From Christensenella sp. UBA4247 (GTDB lineage: Bacteria > Bacillota > Clostridia > Christensenellales > CAG-1252): a DNA stretch of 10,527 nucleotides. Within the stretch, counting starts at the first letter, position 1; every line of letters begins with the position of its first letter. Shown in pieces: positions 1 to 4,958 of the stretch. Position numbers and translations under genes: made by a program. The stretch lies in assembly GCA_002395405.1 (NCBI GenBank), contig DGWX01000010.1, positions 1 through 10,527 on the forward strand. The letters run 5' to 3'. Below the pieces are notes generated by a model, which was not told where the DNA came from, ran no database searches, and saw only the letters and a program-made list of their open reading frames with translations.

Positions 1-215
1 CCATCCTCGGGCAAATACGCTTTATATCCGGCTGCCGAAACGGCTCGTTCGATCGCGGTGACGGAGCAAACGGCTTCATTAAAAGATACGTCCATCGAAT
101 TTTCCAAAAGATTGACGTTTACGCTTTCAACTCCGCTTATCTTTTCGACCGCTTTTTGCACGTGTGCCTGACAAGCGGCGCAGCTCATACCTTCTACGGA
201 AAAATGTTTTTTCAT
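1..215 (-). CDS. Heavy-metal-associated (HMA) domain protein, probably N-terminus of copper ATPase CopA (partial)
   Basis: The 5' part of a minus-strand gene that runs off the left edge; about 71 residues are visible. They form one HMA (ferredoxin-like, copper-binding) domain: the GMSCAAC motif at residues 9-15 holds the two metal-binding cysteines C12 and C15, followed by the usual helix, a VNVNLLEN strand and an ERAVSAAGY helix. Such a domain is either the N-terminal metal-binding domain of a P1B-type copper-exporting ATPase or a free CopZ chaperone. The sequence runs past the end of the HMA fold (YLPEDG) without a stop, which slightly favours CopA. The ATG overlaps the csoR stop as ATGA, and a GGAGG site (221-225) lies 5 nt upstream, so translation is coupled to csoR. 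Copper release of CsoR should induce both genes. Confident about the domain, less so about ATPase versus chaperone. Confidence 0.8.
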   Translation of the reverse strand, partial: MKKHFSVEGMSCAACQAHVQKAVEKISGVESVNVNLLENSMDVSFNEAVCSVTAIERAVSAAGYKAYLPED

Positions 216-517
216 TGAAACCTCCGAAATAGATCCACGATCTCATCCACAACCGCAACGTTTCCCTTTTGAACGTCTTCCACAAGGCAAGACTTCATAT
301 GCTCTTCCAAAATGATCGTAGCGAGCGCTTTAACCGCTTTATCCACGGCGGAGAGTTGGATCAATACGTCATCGCAATAGCGATCTTCTTCGATCATCTT
401 TTTGACTCCGTTCATCTGCCCCGTCAGCCGATTCACTCTACTAATGAGGGCTTTCTTTTCTTCTTCGCTTCTCGGACGCTTTTTCAGGCGACAGCAAGCG
501 CATTTTTCTTGATCCAT
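212..517 (-). CDS. csoR: CsoR-family copper-sensing transcriptional repressor
   Basis: A 101-residue all-helical repressor of the CsoR/FrmR/RcnR family, which binds DNA as an oligomer and lets go when Cu(I) binds. The copper-site triad is present as C48 (in DRYCDD), H73 and C77 (in EEHMKSC). Its spacing of 25 and 4 residues is the same as in the founding Mycobacterium CsoR, which supports copper rather than nickel or formaldehyde sensing. The family core SRVNRLTGQMNGVKKMIEED is intact. A cysteine-rich N-terminus (C6, C8, C9) precedes it. I chose the ATG at 517 because AAGGAG lies 7 nt upstream (525-530); an in-frame ATG at 541 would add eight residues but has only a poor ribosome site. The gene is followed by an HMA/CopA gene with an ATGA overlap and is preceded by its own operator, so it should be autoregulated. 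Confidence 0.92.
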   Translation of the reverse strand: MDQEKCACCRLKKRPRSEEEKKALISRVNRLTGQMNGVKKMIEEDRYCDDVLIQLSAVDKAVKALATIILEEHMKSCLVEDVQKGNVAVVDEIVDLFRRFQ

Positions 518-558
518 AACGATTCTCCTTTTCTCGGCCATTCCGAAATATCAATTCG

Positions 559-587
559 ATTATATACCCCTATGGGGTATTTGTCAA
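559..587 (-). promoter_or_regulatory. csoR promoter (perfect sigma-A consensus)
   Basis: Reading the minus strand, TTGACA (587-582) is followed by a 17-bp spacer and TATAAT (564-559). Both hexamers are perfect consensus. The start point would fall about 35 bp upstream of the chosen csoR ATG. A strong promoter like this needs tight repression, which fits the operator inside it. Confidence 0.88.
564..580. promoter_or_regulatory. CsoR operator in the csoR promoter spacer
   Basis: ATACCCCTATGGGGTAT is a palindrome with perfect 7-bp arms (ATACCCC/GGGGTAT) around a 3-bp centre. It matches the known G/C-tract CsoR operator type (TACCC...GGGTA). It lies almost entirely between the -35 and -10 hexamers, so a bound repressor would block polymerase. 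That it regulates this csoR gene is inferred from position and family knowledge. Confidence 0.85.
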
Positions 588-591
588 ACAC

Positions 592-629
592 AAAAAAAAA
601 CGATTTGCATATAACAAATCGTTTTTTTT
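592..629. terminator. Bidirectional intrinsic terminator-like hairpin
   Basis: CGATTTG (601-607) pairs with CAAATCG (615-621) across a 7-nt loop. The stem is flanked by nine A on the left and eight T on the right, so it reads as a terminator on both strands. It sits just upstream of the csoR promoter and could insulate csoR from transcription coming from the recombinase side. Confidence 0.65.
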
Positions 630-699
630 GCCCCGGGTAGGCTTTTTATAGGCTCGAACCTATTTTTGACGATATTTAACCGTTTTTCCCCTATATATC

Positions 700-728
700 T
701 TGTATTTTTCACACTTTTCTGCTATAAT
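700..728 (+). promoter_or_regulatory. Probable promoter of the serine recombinase
   Basis: TTGTAT (700-705), a 17-bp spacer and TATAAT (723-728). The -10 is extended (TGC directly before it). Transcription would start near 735, leaving a leader of about 60 nt that includes a small GGCT/AGCC hairpin (768-778) followed by a T-tract, which could act as a weak attenuator. Confidence 0.65.
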
Positions 729-760
729 AGGTGCATCTTTTTGAAAAAGCATAAATTGAG

Positions 761-770
761 TAAAGTAGGC
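761..770 (+). repeat. Left copy of 10-bp direct repeat TAAAGTAGGC
   Basis: The same ten bases recur at 4532-4541, on either side of the recombinase and radical SAM operon. This copy is 25 bp upstream of the recombinase start, where the attachment site of a serine-integrase element would normally lie. Ten AT-rich bases can recur by chance, so the assignment is tentative. Confidence 0.3.
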
Positions 771-795
771 TAAAAGCCGTTTTTTGAGGTGTAAA

Positions 796-1767
796 ATGGA
801 AAAAGAACGTGTCGTTACAAAAGTCCACCTACCATATATGTTTCCCCCTGTTTTCAGAAAGGTCGGCATATACTGTCGTGTCAGCACGAACCTTCAGGAG
901 CAGTTGCACAGCATGGCAACCCAGGTATCCTTTTTCGTAAAAATGACATCTTCTCGCTACGAGTGGAACTTAGTAGACACCTATCTTGATTTTCATACCG
1001 GATCGACCCAGGCCGGGCGTTTAGAGTTTTTACGAATGCTCGATGATTGCCGAAATAAAAAGATCGACCTCATCTTAACGAAAAACGTCAGCCGGTTCGG
1101 TCGCAACACCGAAGAAGCTCTCATCGCCCTCCGTGAATTAAAAGACCTGGGTGTGGAAGTCATATTCCAAGATGATAACCTTGACACCGGAAGAATGGAT
1201 AGCGAACTTATGCTCTCTATAATCTCCGCCTATGCCGAGCAAGAAAACACTTCACGCCGGGACAATCAAATGTGGTCTATGAAAAAACGTCTCGAAGACG
1301 GCTCTTCGGAAATATATAAGCGCACTTGCTATGGATATATCAGCGGTGAGAAAGGCGAACTGCGAATCGACCCGGGCAAAGCTATGGTGGTTCAGAATAT
1401 TTTCAAATGGTATCTTGACGGGTATAGCGTTATCGGTATCATAAAAGAATTGGAGCAGTCCTTTACTCTCTCCCCTTCCGGGAAAGACAAGTGGAGCAAG
1501 CACACTATTGAGAAAATCTTGCGAAACGAAAAATATATCGGAACCGTTACCGCAATGAAAACGATAACGGTTCAACACAAGAGGAAGAAAAACGAGGGTG
1601 AAGAGAATAAGTATGTAATCGAGGACAATCATCCCCCGATCATCACCCGCGAGATCTTTGATGCCGTACAAGAAGAAATCTCTCGGCGCAGCAACATCGA
1701 AGTAGACGAGAACGGACAACGAACCAGGAAGAAAAACAAGTATAGCTCAAAAAACATGTTAATATGA
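796..1767 (+). pseudogene. Serine site-specific recombinase, C-terminally truncated
   Basis: A large-serine-recombinase-type protein (resolvase/invertase superfamily) that cuts and rejoins DNA through a phosphoserine bond. The N-terminal resolvase domain spans about residues 22-160: the YCRVST motif carries the likely catalytic S30, and SRFGRN (99-104) supplies conserved arginines. The Recombinase domain follows (about 177-297). The reading frame then stops at residue 323, just after KYSSKN. That is where family members of about 500 residues normally enter the zinc ribbon (LICGECG-type) and the coiled-coil region needed for synapsis control. No CxxC pair or coiled coil follows in any frame nearby. 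The start is the ATG at 796 with GAGG 6 nt upstream; an upstream in-frame TTG (784) is less likely. Probably a non-functional or altered integrase. A natural short form cannot be excluded. Confidence 0.78.
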
Positions 1768-1874
1768 CTATACAAACTTTTTACGAGGACATACAAAAGA
1801 TCACTGAGTGTGCAATGGCGGATATAACCCTCGCAGACGTGATCAAAAAATATAACTTCCTTATCTCCCTCTAA
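1764..1874 (+). CDS. Small 36-codon ORF overlapping the recombinase stop
   Basis: An ATG at 1764 overlaps the recombinase TGA as ATGA, so it could be translated by coupling. It encodes 36 residues beginning MTIQTFYEDIQKITEC and ending with KKYNFLISL. I do not recognise it. It has no cysteine pairs, so it is not the missing recombinase zinc ribbon in a shifted frame. It is charged and probably helical, without a membrane segment. It may be the remnant of another gene joined to the recombinase by a deletion, or a chance ORF; no independent ribosome site is visible. Confidence 0.3.
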   Translation: MTIQTFYEDIQKITECAMADITLADVIKKYNFLISL

Positions 1875-1899
1875 ATTTCCGAAAATTTTATATTTTTGC

Positions 1900-1928
1900 T
1901 TGACATAAATAGTTCTATATAGTATTAT
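1900..1928 (+). promoter_or_regulatory. Strong promoter of the flavin reductase / radical SAM operon
   Basis: TTGACA (1900-1905), 17-bp spacer, TATTAT (1923-1928). Transcription would start near 1935, inside the second MarR-like box. An AAGGAG site (1958-1963) lies 6 nt before the first ATG of the operon. Confidence 0.85.
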
Positions 1929-1947
1929 ATTAGTACCATATGGAACT
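1911..1947. promoter_or_regulatory. Tandem MarR-type operator boxes
   Basis: Two related 16-bp boxes, AGTTCTATATAGTATT (1911-1926) and AGTACCATATGGAACT (1932-1947), begin 21 bp apart, two helical turns. They agree at 11 of 16 positions. Each has a perfect palindromic core (CTATATAG, CCATATGG). Their outer halves also form a larger inverted repeat (1911-1923 against 1935-1947, 11 of 13). Box 1 fills the -35/-10 spacer and touches the -10; box 2 covers the start point. This is a typical arrangement for repression by the MarR protein encoded two genes downstream; the regulator-operator link is inference. Confidence 0.6.
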
Positions 1948-1969
1948 TAATTAATTTAAGGAGATTATT

Positions 1970-2473
1970 ATGAACCAAATTAAAATTGCACAGGCCCCCG
2001 TTTACACCTCGCCCAATCCCATGACTTTTATCTGCTCGAAAAAGGCTGACGGAAAGACAAATTTAGCTACCCTTGCATTCTGGACATATGCCTCAACCAA
2101 CCCCGGAAAGGTTGTATTCTCGTTAAACAAGGGCGCGTACACGCTTGAATTGCTTGCAAAGAACAATGAAGTCATCATCGCCGTTCCCAGCGCAGAACTT
2201 GCAGGAGCACTGATTGCCTGCGGCACCTCTTCCGGAAGAGACACCGACAAGGTTGAGAAATTCAACATTGCAATGCAGAAGCTTGACGGAACAGAAATTT
2301 GTGTCCCCCAATTAACGCGCCTCGCCATAGTTGCAAAGGTTAACTCGACCGTTGACGCCGACGACCATATCCTGCACATATGCGACGTAACAACAGTATA
2401 TGCAGACGATAGCGTCGAGGCGGTTTTCGGTTGGAATGGATACGCAGAGCTTGCTCCCGCGCAGAAAAAGTGA
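1970..2473 (+). CDS. Flavin reductase-like FMN-binding domain protein
   Basis: A 167-residue protein of the flavin reductase-like (split-barrel, flavoredoxin type) family, which binds FMN and passes electrons from NAD(P)H or reduced carriers to flavin or to a partner enzyme. Visible family features are the N-terminal SPNPMTFIC strand (14-23), the TNLATLAFWTYASTNPG segment that lines the FMN site, the LNKGAYTLEL stretch, and a C-terminal ICDVTTVYADD strand. The length is normal for single-domain members and there is no signal peptide, so it is cytoplasmic. It is the first gene of the operon, with AAGGAG 6 nt upstream, and is separated from the next ATG by one base. The context suggests it may help reduce the iron-sulfur clusters of the two radical SAM proteins; that role is inferred and the electron donor is unknown. 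Confidence 0.85.
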   Translation: MNQIKIAQAPVYTSPNPMTFICSKKADGKTNLATLAFWTYASTNPGKVVFSLNKGAYTLELLAKNNEVIIAVPSAELAGALIACGTSSGRDTDKVEKFNIAMQKLDGTEICVPQLTRLAIVAKVNSTVDADDHILHICDVTTVYADDSVEAVFGWNGYAELAPAQKK

Positions 2474-2474
2474 T

Positions 2475-3140
2475 ATGATAACCTGCATAAAGGACAAAAT
2501 AAAAAATTTAAACATCGTCATCGGCTGCCCGATAGGGTGCAGATACTGCTACGCAAGAAATAATTGCCGCAGATTTCATATCACAGACGACTTTAATAAG
2601 CCCGAGTTTTTTGAAAGCAAACTTCGGCTCTTTGACAGCAAAGAGCCGAAGATCTTTCTGCTTACAGGCATGAGCGACCTTGCCTACTGGCAACCCGACT
2701 GGACGGAAAAAGTTTTTGAAAAGGCTGCGGCCACGCCTAAAAATACCTATCTGTTTCTGACAAAACGTCCCGAACGATTGCACATTCAGACCGACCTTGA
2801 TAACCTGTGGTTCGGTGTGACTGTCACCTGCGCTGCGGAAAAAAAACGCATAGAAATTTTAAAGAGCAATGTTAGGGCAAAGCACTATCACGTCACGTTC
2901 GAGCCGCTCTCCGATGAAGTTGGCGAAGTGGATTTTACGGGAATTGAGTGGGTGGTACTGGGCACCGAAACGGGCAACTGCAAGGGCAAGACACCTTCTC
3001 AAAAGTCGTGGATTAATGGACTTGCTTCGCAAGCGCTGGCAAACAATATACCCGTTTTTATGAAGGAGGATTTATTTTTCGCGGGAATTATTCCCGAAAA
3101 CCAGATGATACAGAAATTTCCCAAGGAGTTTAATCTATGA
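2475..3140 (+). CDS. DUF5131 / Gp37-Gp68-like radical SAM protein (radical SAM mobile pair member)
   Basis: A 221-residue compact radical SAM protein. The cluster-binding motif CPIGCRYC gives C18, C22 and C25 (C-x3-C-x2-C) followed by the usual YAR. The rest follows the DUF5131 (phage Gp37/Gp68) pattern: IFLLTGMSDL (60-69), TYLFLTKRPERL (91-102), NLWFGVTV (110-117), VTFEPLSDEVG (140-150) and IEWVVLGTETG (157-167), then a C-terminal IPVFMKEDLF strand. The substrate is unknown for the family. The start at 2475 follows the flavin reductase stop by one base, with no good ribosome site, so translation is probably coupled; longer upstream starts would overlap the reductase. Its stop overlaps the marR start as ATGA. 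I believe this corresponds to one of the NCBI 'radical SAM mobile pair' families, from memory. The family call is firm; the role is not known. Confidence 0.87.
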   Translation: MITCIKDKIKNLNIVIGCPIGCRYCYARNNCRRFHITDDFNKPEFFESKLRLFDSKEPKIFLLTGMSDLAYWQPDWTEKVFEKAAATPKNTYLFLTKRPERLHIQTDLDNLWFGVTVTCAAEKKRIEILKSNVRAKHYHVTFEPLSDEVGEVDFTGIEWVVLGTETGNCKGKTPSQKSWINGLASQALANNIPVFMKEDLFFAGIIPENQMIQKFPKEFNL

Positions 3141-3568
3141 ACGCAAGGCAAGGCGGATTTTTAATTTCCAAAATAAAAAATATAGGCGGGCGTAAGTTTG
3201 ATAAGATCCTTCAAGAGAAGAATATCGACGCATTCAACGGCGCGCAGGGCAAAATACTCTATGTTTTATGGCAGAACGGCAAAATGACTGCGACCGAAAT
3301 TTCTAAAAAGAGCGGGCTTGCCAAGACTACCCTCTCCGCCATGCTGACGCGAATGGACGAGCAGGGACTGATTGCCATGGAGGAAAGCTTAACGGATAAG
3401 CGCAGTGTTTGCATATCGCTTACAGAGAAGGCCGCCGCGCTCAAAGAGGAATACGATGCAGTCACGCGCGAGATAGAGGACATTTACTATAAAGGCTTTA
3501 CCGACAGCGAAGTTGAGCAGTTTGAAAATTACTTAAAGAGAATACTTGCAAATCTGGGAGACAAATGA
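3137..3568 (+). CDS. MarR-family transcriptional regulator
   Basis: A 143-residue winged-helix regulator. The HTH spans about residues 49-80 (KMTATEISKKSGLAKTTLSAMLTRMDEQGLI), followed by a wing with the family's D-K-R signature (residues 87-89) and a VCISLTEKA strand-helix. N- and C-terminal helices would form the dimer. MarR proteins usually repress their own operon and are released by small phenolic or oxidant ligands; here there is no conspicuous redox-sensing cysteine apart from C92. The start has AAGGAG 8 nt upstream, and the ATG overlaps the previous stop (ATGA). It sits between the two radical SAM genes rather than at an operon end, so its level is tied to theirs. The tandem boxes at 1911-1947 are the probable target. 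Confidence 0.9.
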   Translation: MNARQGGFLISKIKNIGGRKFDKILQEKNIDAFNGAQGKILYVLWQNGKMTATEISKKSGLAKTTLSAMLTRMDEQGLIAMEESLTDKRSVCISLTEKAAALKEEYDAVTREIEDIYYKGFTDSEVEQFENYLKRILANLGDK

Positions 3569-4455
3569 TGGACGACATTAAAATTACGCATATAAAAGTA
3601 AAAACAGTGCTCACAAAATCCAACCTTCCCATCGCGGGGTATTCGGTTAATCCTTATGTCGGCTGTACACACGCCTGCAAATATTGCTATGCCTGCTTTA
3701 TGAAAAGGTTCACGGGACACGACGAACCGTGGGGAACATTTCTCGACGTAAAACAGTGGGACAGGATAAAAAATCCTCAAAAGTATACTGGACAAACGAT
3801 GATCGTAGGTTCTGTAACGGACGGATACAACCCTCAGGAGGAAATATTCTGCCGGACGCGCGCCTTTCTGGAAGAAATGCAGGGCAGCGGAATAAACCTT
3901 ATAATCACGACAAAGTCAGACCTTGTATTGCGTGACCTCGACCTCATAAAGACCTTCCCTTCTCCACTCATAAGTTGGTCAATAAACACGCTCGACGAAA
4001 ACTTTAAGAACGATATGGACAGAGCCGTTTCAATTGAGCGCAGAATTGCGGCTATGAAAAAGTGCCACGAAGAGGGTATACGCACAACCTGCTTTATATC
4101 CCCCATCTTCCCAGGAATAACGCAAGTATTTGAAATAATTGAGCAAATCAAGGACTTCTGCGACTATATCTGGCTGGAAAACCTTAATCTGCGCGGCAAC
4201 TTCAAAACTCAGATAATGGAATATATCGACAAAAAGTATACCGACTTACTGCCGCTCTATCAGCAGATTTATAATAAAAACGACATGACCTATTGGCAGA
4301 TTTTAGACAGAAAAGTGACGGAATATTCCGAGGCAAATGGTTTTATATATGTGATTGACGAGGAACCCTTCCTCCGTAATCCCACCGATAAGCCGATTAT
4401 TATAAACTACTTCTATCACTCTCAGATAAAGCAGTCTACAAAGAATAAAATTTGA
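3568..4455 (+). CDS. SPL-family (spore photoproduct lyase-like) radical SAM protein, mobile pair member
   Basis: A 295-residue radical SAM protein of the SplB/Rv2578c-like family. The motif NPYVGCTHACKYCYA gives the cluster ligands C33, C37 and C40 (C-x3-C-x2-C). FMKRFTGHDEPWGTFLDVK, TMIVGSVTDGYNP and LIITTKSDLVLRDL are typical of this group, and the LISWSINTLDE strand belongs to the barrel. True spore photoproduct lyases repair UV thymine dimers in spores; this protein is a relative rather than an orthologue, so DNA repair is not established. Two adjacent ATGs exist (3565, 3568). I prefer the second because GGGAG lies 7 nt upstream of it and its A is the last base of the marR TGA. It is the last gene of the operon; no strong terminator follows immediately. 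I think it is the partner family of the DUF5131-like protein in 'radical SAM mobile pair' cassettes, from memory. Confidence 0.87.
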   Translation: MDDIKITHIKVKTVLTKSNLPIAGYSVNPYVGCTHACKYCYACFMKRFTGHDEPWGTFLDVKQWDRIKNPQKYTGQTMIVGSVTDGYNPQEEIFCRTRAFLEEMQGSGINLIITTKSDLVLRDLDLIKTFPSPLISWSINTLDENFKNDMDRAVSIERRIAAMKKCHEEGIRTTCFISPIFPGITQVFEIIEQIKDFCDYIWLENLNLRGNFKTQIMEYIDKKYTDLLPLYQQIYNKNDMTYWQILDRKVTEYSEANGFIYVIDEEPFLRNPTDKPIIINYFYHSQIKQSTKNKI

Positions 4456-4487
4456 TAAAGTAAACCCACTCAAACAACTTTATAATT

Positions 4488-4543
4488 TTGCCTACTCAAA
4501 TAAAAGCCCAAAAATTTGAATATTAGGAAAATAAAGTAGGCAA
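4488..4543. repeat. Nested inverted repeat after the radical SAM operon
   Basis: TTGCCTAC (4488-4495) is the exact reverse complement of GTAGGCAA (4536-4543). Inside it CAAAT (4497-4501) faces ATTTG (4514-4518). No T-tract follows, so it is not a standard terminator. It could be a recombination or protein-binding site; the right arm includes the shared word TAAAGTAGGC. Confidence 0.45.
4532..4541 (+). repeat. Right copy of 10-bp direct repeat TAAAGTAGGC
   Basis: Identical to 761-770, about 3.77 kb to the left. If these are the element's attachment cores, the iterons would lie outside the element. Tentative. Confidence 0.3.
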
Positions 4544-4551
4544 TCTTAATC

Positions 4552-4664
4552 TTTGCACGATTACTCATAGTTAGCACGATTACCCCCATACTTTGCACGA
4601 TTAGGGGATAATTTGCACGATTACCCCCATAGTTAGCACGATTGCCCCATAATTTGCACGATTT
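4552..4664. repeat. Six iteron-like direct repeats, core TTTGCACGATTA
   Basis: The core GCACGA occurs at 4555, 4574, 4595, 4615, 4636 and 4656, steps of 19, 21, 20, 21 and 20 bp. Each copy reads TTTGCACGATTA or TTAGCACGATTA with minor changes at the last copies. The spacers are also patterned (CCCCCATA, GGGGATAA, CCCCCATA, CCCCATAA). A period near two helical turns puts all copies on one DNA face, as in replication-initiator or repressor binding arrays of plasmids and mobile elements. No replication gene is next to it here. Confidence 0.75.
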
Positions 4665-4679
4665 GTCTTTTCGCAAAAA

Positions 4680-4725
4680 TAAAAAAGGCCGGGAGAAAGC
4701 AACCTAAAATTACTCTCACCCGGTC
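4680..4725 (-). terminator. Minus-strand intrinsic terminator hairpin
   Basis: Left arm GGCCGGGAGAAAG (4687-4699) and right arm CTCTCACCCGGTC (4713-4725) pair at 10 of 13 positions around a 13-nt loop. On the minus strand the hairpin is followed by seven U (the A-tract at 4680-4686). It would stop leftward transcription, for example read-through from tRNA-Leu, before it enters the cassette. Confidence 0.6.
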
Positions 4726-4766
4726 AATTATCATAAAACGGGGTCAAAATAGCCTTTTTACCCCTT

Positions 4767-4780
4767 ATTTTGCATAAAAA
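4767..4780 (+). repeat. 14-bp direct repeat ATTTTGCATAAAAA, left copy
   Basis: An exact second copy lies at 4959-4972, so the pair brackets the tRNA-Leu gene with its promoter and terminator. The meaning is unknown; see findings. Confidence 0.5.
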
Positions 4781-4817
4781 ATACGCTGACTTTGTATCAA
4801 AATCAGCGTACTTTTTT
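4776..4817 (-). terminator. tRNA-Leu intrinsic terminator
   Basis: TACGCTGA (4782-4789) pairs perfectly with TCAGCGTA (4803-4810) around a 13-nt loop. On the minus strand it follows the tRNA 3' CCA directly and ends in a T-run (complement of 4776-4781). A T-run on the plus side (4812-4817) could make it work in both directions. Confidence 0.85.
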
Positions 4818-4899
4818 GGTGCGATCAGGGGGACTTGAACCCCCATGGTTGCCCATACGCCCCTCAAACGTACGCGTCTGCCTGTTCCGCCATGATCGC
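4817..4899 (-). tRNA. tRNA-Leu (anticodon GAG)
   Basis: An 83-nt tRNA. The acceptor stem GCGATCA/TGATCGC is 7 bp and perfect. A D-arm follows, then the anticodon stem TACGT/GCGTA with loop TTGAGGG, giving anticodon GAG (plus-strand 4863-4865) for leucine CUU/CUC codons. The long variable arm (TGGGCAACCA) is the class II feature expected of Leu. The T-arm GGGGG-TTCAAGT-CCCCC and an encoded ACCA end complete it. It has its own promoter and terminator, so it is a single-gene transcript. Confidence 0.97.
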
Positions 4900-4913
4900 T
4901 AATGACAAACATT

Positions 4914-4942
4914 ATATTAAAGGGTATAAAGACTTTTGTCAA
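4914..4942 (-). promoter_or_regulatory. tRNA-Leu promoter
   Basis: On the minus strand TTGACA (4942-4937), a 17-bp spacer and TAATAT (4919-4914), 14 bp before the mature tRNA 5' end. A near-consensus promoter, as usual for a stable RNA. Confidence 0.85.
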
Positions 4943-4958
4943 GCAATATTCGATAAAA

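Larger units (their letters stand above)
630..4740. mobile_element. Candidate mobile cassette with serine recombinase and paired radical SAM genes (ends uncertain)
   Basis: Between the csoR upstream terminator and the terminators next to tRNA-Leu lies a block unlike its surroundings: a serine recombinase at the left, a four-gene MarR-regulated radical SAM operon in the middle, and an AT-rich non-coding tail with iteron-like repeats at the right. The flanking genes are ordinary chromosomal genes with intact promoters and terminators, as expected if the block entered an intergenic spot. A recombinase at one edge and a short shared word, TAAAGTAGGC (761-770 and 4532-4541), point to integration, but I cannot define the ends. 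The coordinates are the outer limits allowed by the flanking terminators. The recombinase is truncated, so the element is probably not self-mobile now. Confidence 0.45.
4456..4816. other. Non-coding stretch between radical SAM operon and tRNA-Leu
   Basis: No credible gene. From left to right it holds an AT-rich stretch, a nested inverted repeat (4488-4543), six iteron-like direct repeats (4552-4664), a minus-strand terminator hairpin (4680-4725), a weak GGGGT/ACCCC hairpin (4740-4764, followed by TTATTTT) that could end the plus-strand operon, and the tRNA-Leu terminator. A minus-strand ORF of 68 codons (4470-4676) crosses the repeats, but its sequence is just the repeat translated. Confidence 0.7.

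Noticed and set aside
269..640. Plus-strand ORF antisense to csoR
   Set aside because: It mirrors csoR and its operator region; csoR has full family motifs and a good ribosome site, this frame has neither.
636..667. GGTTCGAGCC on the minus strand resembling a tRNA T-arm end, possibly an att-type tRNA fragment
   Set aside because: The flanking bases do not form a proper 5-bp T-stem with a 7-nt loop and no acceptor stem follows; it is better seen as a small hairpin ATAGG/CCTAT followed by T.
768..786. GGCT/AGCC hairpin plus T-tract before the recombinase as a true terminator
   Set aside because: Only four base pairs with a 3-nt loop; too weak to call more than a possible attenuator.
2869..3063. 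Small plus-strand ORF inside the DUF5131-like gene
   Set aside because: It lies entirely within a well-supported gene in another frame and is rich in R/S residues typical of a shadow frame.
4470..4676. Minus-strand ORF of 68 codons
   Set aside because: It runs through the direct repeats, and its NRANY repeats are simply the translated repeat unit; there is no ribosome site or family resemblance.
4724..4942. Minus-strand ORF over tRNA-Leu
   Set aside because: It translates the tRNA, its promoter and terminator; a shadow of an RNA gene.
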